Below the pieces are notes generated by a model that searched no databases, was not told the origin of the DNA, and saw only the letters and a program-made list of their open reading frames with translations. Source: an uncultured Actinomycetes bacterium (GTDB lineage Bacteria; Actinomycetota; Actinomycetes; Nanopelagicales; Nanopelagicaceae). From it: DNA of 32,099 nucleotides. The stretch spans positions 1 to 32,099 of the forward strand of contig CAIXTG010000225.1 of assembly GCA_903922325.1 (NCBI GenBank). Direction: 5' to 3'. The translations under genes and the position numbers were made by a program. Below, piece by piece: positions 31,704-32,099 of the stretch (positions are counted from its first letter, which is position 1; every line of letters starts with the position of its first letter).

Positions 31704-32099
31704 ATGAGCGAGCTCGATTCAGATATCACCCTTTCGCGAATTCGCCCGCCTGAATTACCAGCTAATTTCCTCTCGCGGCACCACCTATTTGAGTTAATTG
31801 ATGATCGAGCGCCGGGCTACACGATGGTGGTGGCACCGGCTGGATATGGAAAAACTTCGCTGATTGCTGAGTGGGCGAAACAAAGTAAGAAAAAAGTTGT
31901 TTGGTACACGATGTCAGACACGGATAGTTCAGTCGGGCTAGCTGAATATTTAATAAGTGCGATCCGCCAGGAGTTTCCGAATTTCGCACCAGATTTAGAA
32001 GCAAAAACAGTTACTTCAATTTTTCAAGCTATTGCAAATCTTAAGGAAGATATTGTTTTAGTTCTAGATAACGTGGTTGACGTTTTCACTTATCAATTA
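31704..32099 (+). CDS. LuxR/MalT-type (LAL) ATPase regulator, N-terminal part
   Basis: 132 codons are visible and the gene runs off the window, so there is no stop codon here. The N-terminus has the MalT/LAL layout: IRPPELPANFLSRHHLFELI, Walker A in APAGYGKTS (44-52), AEWAKQ after it, VVWYTMSDTDSS (sensor strand), and Walker B IVLVLDN (117-123). Full proteins are about 800-900 aa with a C-terminal LuxR helix-turn-helix, which must lie beyond the edge. There is no ribosome site before the ATG, and no upstream in-frame ATG or GTG. MalT regulates maltose use in E. coli, but no link to the MalEFG-like genes 27 kb away is shown. Confidence 0.85.
   Translation, partial: MSELDSDITLSRIRPPELPANFLSRHHLFELIDDRAPGYTMVVAPAGYGKTSLIAEWAKQSKKKVVWYTMSDTDSSVGLAEYLISAIRQEFPNFAPDLEAKTVTSIFQAIANLKEDIVLVLDNVVDVFTYQL

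Noticed and set aside
31762..32004. 80-codon minus-strand frame at the right end
   Set aside because: It is antisense to the LAL regulator fragment, which has clear Walker A and B motifs.
1..32099. CRISPR arrays, insertion sequences, prophage or integron features
   Set aside because: No regularly spaced repeats, transposase, integrase or recombinase motifs were seen on either strand.

Overview
The window looks like part of a small, streamlined, moderately low-GC actinobacterial chromosome. The best guess is the freshwater acI lineage (Nanopelagicales: Planktophila/Nanopelagicus). This rests on actinobacterial protein types (LacI/MalEFG sugar uptake without its own ATPase, KatG, MMPL, a LuxR/MalT-type regulator), very short intergenic spaces, convergent genes that share stop-codon bases, and many genes that appear to lack a 5' leader. 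No IS element, phage gene, CRISPR array or rRNA gene was seen.

Layout. 1-348: RNA-rich start with a perfect terminator hairpin, a tRNA-like element with an odd anticodon arm, and a second terminator. 349-672: YciI-like protein. 678-6489: sugar-uptake locus, with a LacI repressor divergent from a binding protein and two MalFG-type permeases, a palindromic operator just downstream of a good promoter, a strong intercistronic hairpin, and an esterase-like hydrolase. 6486-15116: housekeeping and stress genes in alternating orientation: DUF1761 membrane protein, GNAT, DinB-like protein, catalase-peroxidase KatG, a large FAD/Fe-S D-2-hydroxyacid dehydrogenase, an SDR, a stand-alone TipAS domain, and UppP.

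15118-21365: a two-component system (histidine kinase and OmpR-type regulator) divergent from four consecutive exported proteins of unknown role. The shared intergenic region carries 11-bp-spaced TTCACA repeats typical of OmpR/PhoP-type sites. The last exported protein (553 aa) appears to be an internal tandem duplication. An MMPL transporter converges on the cluster from the far side. This is the region most likely to hold an undescribed system.

21421-28684: MMPL transporter, GNAT, AlkD-type DNA repair protein, TrhO tRNA hydroxylase, YaaA peroxide-stress protein, SRPBCC protein, SIS-domain sugar-phosphate enzyme, and a polyprenol-phosphate-mannose synthase-like glycosyltransferase. 28722-31637: a cobalamin riboswitch followed by a BtuF-BtuC-BtuD-type importer. 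The last hairpin before btuF contains the gene's ribosome binding site and ends in a T-run at the start codon. 31704-end: the N-terminus of a LuxR/MalT-type ATPase regulator running off the window.

A window-wide pattern: at least seven genes have a TANNNT-like -10 hexamer ending 6-7 bases before the start codon and no Shine-Dalgarno sequence. This suggests leaderless transcripts and helps fix several starts.
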